Below, piece after piece: positions 61,034 to 64,000 of a stretch of DNA of 64,000 nt; positions within the stretch are counted from its first letter, which is position 1; every line of letters begins with the position of its first letter. Source of the stretch: Pempheris klunzingeri (lineage: Eukaryota > Chordata > Actinopteri > Acropomatiformes > Pempheridae); assembly GCF_042242105.1 (NCBI RefSeq), contig NC_092019.1:20388828-20452827 (forward strand), written 5' to 3'. A program made the translations under genes and the position numbers. The notes under the pieces are model-generated. The model did not search any database. It had not been told where the DNA came from and saw only the letters and a list, made by a program, of their open reading frames with translations.

Positions 61034-64000
61034 TAATTTCAGTATGCATTCAATTTTAACATATGATGACATTGACTGACTGAATCTTGAGGTATCACTC
61101 ATCAATCTGGTTTTCAGAACGTTTCATTTATTTATCTCCTTTTAATTCATAAAGTTTTCGCAATAGCTGGCTGGATAGACGAGGACAGAAAGAGAGGTAT
61201 AACAGAGCTTCAGTATCATCATGCACTGATGCATTAGTGGCTCTCCGCACTGCTTTGGCCTAGACTGAAACAACGCACTGAGTAAACAATAGGACTTGGT
61301 AAACAGATGAGACATCATATGCACAGATCTGCTCACAACCAACGCACTGCATCTGTCTCTGCACCCAGGTGCATCATACACGTAAACGCTCAGGCCCTTG
61401 TTGGGGGCTTCATTGTGTAGGCACATTAGCAATGAAGGGAGTTGTTTTAAAAACTGATCAATATTTCCAAATTTCAAGCTCCCAAGACCATATGACACAA
61501 CGTACACTATGTACCATTAGATAATCACATAAAATGTTCTTGACTTATGTAAAAAAAGAAAAAAAAACAAGTGCACTGGACTTGTTTTTATGCATATGTC
61601 AAGAAACTCATCTCAGCTCTGAGAGCAGTGTTTTTACAGCTCCTTTTTCTGTAGTTGATCTTTGGCTTCCTTATGGGTAAGTAGCAGAATATCCTACCTA
61701 GCCCAACTGTGTTAAGCTGGTTTATTTGCCTCACCCTTGAGCCAATAAAAAGCTTTTGAAATATTACCTTATAGTTACCTGATAGGTTTCACTTCTGACA
61801 GTCACTGTTCAATAAATATACTATACAATAATCATAGCAAATGAAAACCTTGTGAGGAGAGTCCAAACACAAACACGTTCCTACCTGGCTTGCCCTGCTA
61901 CCAAGTAGGATATATGCTGATGGCTTTCCTCGCTGCTGCTTTATTAGAACCAATGGGGATAGGCTTTGGATGAAATGGTTTTGGCCAACACGTAGTATGC
62001 TCATCTACTTGCTTCTAAGCCTGCAGATTGGAAAGTGCATTTTTCTATTCTCACTTAACTCTTTGTGGATATTTCTGTTGTACTGTGTGCCTGACTAGTT
62101 ATGAATGACATCATCACCACCATGTTCAACAAAAAGTTCCTAGAAGAGCTTTTCAAGCCACAGGAGCTTTACTCCAAAAAGGCCCTGCGGACTGTGTTCG
62201 ACAGGCTGGCCCATGCCTCCATAATGAGACTCAATCAAGCCAGTATGGACAAGGTAAGTCATCATATATACCGCTGTGCATTATGTTGTATCCTGCACAT
62301 GTTGAGTTGTTCTCTTTCTGTTGTTTCTTTTCTTCTAATTTTGAATTTTCACTTCAGCACACAAGCATATTAATCACATTCTCTCATCAACTGCGCGGAG
62401 AAGCCAGGTTGTCTTACAGCCTTACAACTTTGAGTAGCTTAGATGCATACATGTGGCTCCCTCTGCTGTTTATTATACATCAGGAGCATTAGAGATTATT
62501 TTCATAAATGAGTCGGTGAAGTCACGCATGTGTGTCCCCCTTCACAGCTCTATGACTTGATGACCATGGCTTTCAAGTACCAGGTGCTTCTCTGTCCCCG
62601 ACCTAAGGACATCCTCCTCGTCTCCTTCAACCACCTGGATGCAATCAAAGACTTTGTCAAAGACACTCCTAGCATTCTCAGCCAGGTTGATGAGACGTTC
62701 CAACAGCTCATAGAGGTATGACTTAATTCTCTTCACCTTTGATATGGAGAGGAGTGAAACGTGTCAATGCTAGAGGTGTTTTAGTGTTATGACCAAAAAT
62801 AGTATGAGAGCCCACATGTCAGGCCAGTCAAAATAAGCAAGAGAAAACCATGCATGTCAACAACATCTAAACTGAACCCAATAGAAGCATTTAATAGAAG
62901 CAGTTTAAGTGACGGTGACTTATTAAAAACATTAGCATAAGCAGTGTTTTAAGTCAATATACAGTTGTTAATACTTACAGTGTGTTTCATCTACTTTCCT
63001 GATATAAATATGGTCAGTGATGCAGGTAAAACGTTATGCTGTCTTTATGTCAAACCATTTGGATTATAATCACAGGCATTGAGCTATAGTATGAGCCGGT
63101 ATGAATAGTATGAGCTATAGTATGACTGCACATGTCGAGTTTCAGCAGCAACATTCACTTGTTATATAATAATAATTATAAACTACATTTATACAGCACA
63201 ATTTATACAGACTCAAATCGGACCCTTAAGATAAGAACAAAAATAAAGAATAAAATATACTACAGTGAAAATAAGAACAGCAAGAGTAATGATAAACCAA
63301 TACAGCCCATTAGAAATAAGAAGGGATTTAAAAGATGCAATCGATTCTGCATGCCCCAGATCCTGCAGGGCAGGGAGTTGCAGAGCTGAGGGGCCGTCAC
63401 TGCAAAAGTCCGGTCACCTTTAGTCCTGAGCCAGCCTGCCTGAGGATCTAAGTCTGTGTTCTGCTCATAAGGGAGCAGTAATTCAACAATGCAGCTAGGG
63501 GCTTAGCCATGCAGTGCATTAAAAGGGATCAGTACGATCTTAAAATCAATTCTAAAGCTGAGTGGTTATACCAGCTTAAATGAGATAACACTAGAAGAAG
63601 AACACCAATACAGGAAGTAAAATACATACATAATAATGATGATCAGTTGTTTTACATTAAACTCCTGTTTCCATTTTATTATTTGCTGTGTAGTTATATT
63701 TTTCATTGCTGGTTTAGTTCATTTTTCAATTCTTTTTTTAGATGTATACACCCTTGTCTAGTGGGGAATTCCAGCTCATCAGACAAACTCTCCTCATCTT
63801 CTTCCAAGACATGCATATACGAGTAAGTTTGTTATTTTGGAAAATTTGAGTCCTGAGGAAAGAATTAGCTGAATTATGTTATATTCTCTTTTATTTTGTA
63901 TTCCATTTTCCTCACAAGTCTATCTCTGTGTTTTCTCCTATGCCAGGTGTCTATTTTCCTCAAGGACAAAGTGCAGAACTCCAATGGCCGCTTTGTGCTT
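60527..64000 (+). CDS. oscp1: Organic solute carrier partner 1, N-terminal part (six exons, cut by window end)
   Basis: OSCP1 (NOR1) is a conserved protein of testis and ciliated cells, first described as raising organic-solute transport; its biochemical role is still unclear. Exons seen: 60527-60638, 61167-61196, 62099-62253, 62548-62715, 63742-63822 and 63947-64000 (exon 6 continues past the window). All phases join. The protein begins MSSRTLPLLFINLGGEMLYI and continues with LEELFKPQELYSKKALRTV, HASIMRLNQASMDK, LMTMAFKYQVLLCPRPKD and IRQTLLIFFQDMHIR, which match vertebrate OSCP1 almost without gaps. Exon 2 is only 30 bases and encodes GWIDEDRKR, corresponding to the WTEVDRKR region of human OSCP1. 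The start has a good context (CACCATGT) and follows an X-box promoter. About 200 codons are present, roughly half of the protein. Confidence 0.95.
61001..61034. repeat. (AGAT)n microsatellite in oscp1 intron 1
   Basis: About eight AGAT units. Confidence 0.95.
61197..62098 (+). other. oscp1 intron 2
   Basis: About 900 bases with no recognised repeat. A 121-codon minus-strand frame at 61142-61507 overlaps exon 2 and is not a gene. Confidence 0.7.
63140..63600 (+). repeat. Common fish interspersed repeat in oscp1 intron 4
   Basis: The words 'cagggagttgcagagctgag', 'gggccgtcactgcaaaagtc', 'cggtcacctttagtcctgag', 'gcttagccatgcagtgcatt' and 'cttaaaatcaattctaaagc' occur in the same order as in a high-copy repeat of spiny-rayed fish. 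It is about 460 bases, diverged, and fills nearly half of the intron. I cannot name its class with certainty. Confidence 0.7.

Overview
The window looks like genomic DNA from a ray-finned fish, most likely a spiny-rayed (acanthomorph) teleost. The genes have short GT-AG introns. The repeats are types I know from acanthomorph genomes: a decayed Tc1/mariner copy, tRNA-derived SINEs, a TTAA-flanked foldback MITE, several high-copy intronic repeats and many CA/GT microsatellites. This is inference from gene structure and repeat content; I ran no database search.

Layout. Positions 1-33,000 are gene-poor. I see only repeats (Tc1 copy 3540-4885, LTR/primer-site-like cluster near 8690-8850, modular repeat near 12520-13120, SINE-like copy 16533-16722, hairpin 17309-17536) and low-complexity DNA. 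At 33540-34397 lies one long convincing open frame with no family I recognise (285 codons from its first ATG). It is either a single-exon gene or the last exon of a spliced one. Positions 34,400-44,240 are again non-coding, with a minus-strand LINE remnant near 37,075-37,470 and non-repetitive stretches that could be regulatory.

The gene-rich part starts at 44,248, and every gene there is on the plus strand. csf3r (G-CSF receptor; 15 coding exons, 831 codons) occupies 44248-51007. mrps15 (mitochondrial ribosomal protein uS15m; 8 exons, 261 codons) is at 51964-56578. A PLAC8/cornifelin-family gene (3 exons, 116 codons) is at 58951-59650. The first six coding exons of oscp1 run from 60527 to the window end and the gene is cut off there. 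I built these models by hand from splice sites, reading phase and protein similarity; in all three complete genes the exon phases join and the coding length is a multiple of three. The order csf3r-mrps15-oscp1 on one strand is the same as the human 1p34.3 order, which supports the names. The PLAC8-family gene between mrps15 and oscp1 is not part of that human trio.

The genes do not form a pathway. csf3r is a myeloid cytokine receptor, mrps15 a housekeeping mitochondrial translation gene, and oscp1 a gene associated with ciliated and germ cells; its promoter here carries a perfect RFX X-box. I saw no CRISPR array, tRNA or rRNA gene. The best candidates for something undescribed are the orphan open frame at 33.5 kb, the lack of a YxxQ STAT3 motif in the csf3r tail, and the oscp1 X-box.
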